DNA from: an uncultured Peptococcaceae bacterium
Lineage (GTDB): Bacteria > Bacillota > Dehalobacteriia > UBA4068 > JAAVYR01
Length of the DNA: 13,047 nucleotides
Assembly: GCA_949739465.1 (NCBI GenBank)
Contig: CATIYQ010000080.1
Coordinates: forward strand, 1-13,047
Direction of reading: 5' to 3'
A program made the position numbers and the translations under genes. The first letter of the stretch is position 1. Every line of letters begins with the position of its first letter. Under the pieces are notes generated by a model. It was not told where the DNA came from and made no database searches. It saw only the letters and a program-made list of their open reading frames with translations. Of this stretch, positions 12,990 to 13,047 are shown in pieces.

Positions 12990-13047
12990 GTTTCGTCATC
13001 AAGTAGGTGTATGAGGGGTGTAAATTCCTTGTTAAAATAAAAGTATA

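Noticed and set aside
13029..13047. Possible promoter at the right edge (TTGTTA at 13029)
   Set aside because: A -10 at normal spacing would fall beyond the window, so it cannot be judged.

Overview
The window looks like a chromosomal segment of a low-to-moderate GC member of the Bacillota. The evidence is the strong AGGAGG-type ribosome binding sites, intrinsic terminators with T-tracts, GyrB/GyrA proteins of Gram-positive length, and a gene set common in that phylum (DegV, YkuE-type phosphoesterase, AI-2E exporter family, YozG-like regulator). A Negativicutes-like lineage would fit, but this is an impression and the sequence does not prove it. There are no tRNA or rRNA genes, no CRISPR array, and no recognisable transposase or integrase. 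Most of the content is housekeeping.

Layout from left to right. (1) 1-204 (+): 3' part of a small YozG-like Cro/C1 regulator whose start lies off the left edge, followed by an intrinsic terminator. (2) 231-482: non-coding stretch with an imperfect 14-bp inverted repeat and other hairpins, ended by a second terminator with the same stem core. (3) 483-1082 (-): papain-fold, permuted NlpC/P60-like (YiiX-type) protein. (4) 1250-2863 (-): two-gene operon of an AI-2E-family membrane transporter and a small two-helix membrane protein with a coiled-coil tail. (5) 3098-3934 and 4033-5055 (+): panB and a panE/apbA-type ketopantoate reductase, two successive enzymes leading to pantoate, separated by a strong hairpin. 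(6) 5248-9708 (+): gyrB-gyrA operon encoding DNA gyrase, with a promoter overlapped by an AT-rich palindrome and a strong bidirectional terminator. (7) 9766-11594 (-): DegV-family fatty-acid-binding protein, and upstream of it a membrane-anchored YkuE-type metallophosphoesterase. (8) 11743-12921 (+): an unrecognised four-helix membrane protein followed by a YkgJ-type cysteine-cluster protein, then a terminator-like hairpin.

Functional links. PanB makes ketopantoate and PanE reduces it to pantoate; panC and panD are not in the window. GyrB and GyrA form the A2B2 gyrase; neither recF nor dnaN is next to them. The AI-2E transporter and its small partner are separated by only 12 bp and are probably co-translated. 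Several gene starts were moved to internal ATGs that have a proper Shine-Dalgarno sequence (panB 3098, panE 4033, phosphoesterase 11594, membrane protein 11743, YkgJ-type protein 12220).

No clear novel defence or mobile system was found. The most unusual material is the structured non-coding stretch at 241-440 and the recurring GACTGCAA/TTGCAGTC stem shared by three terminators.
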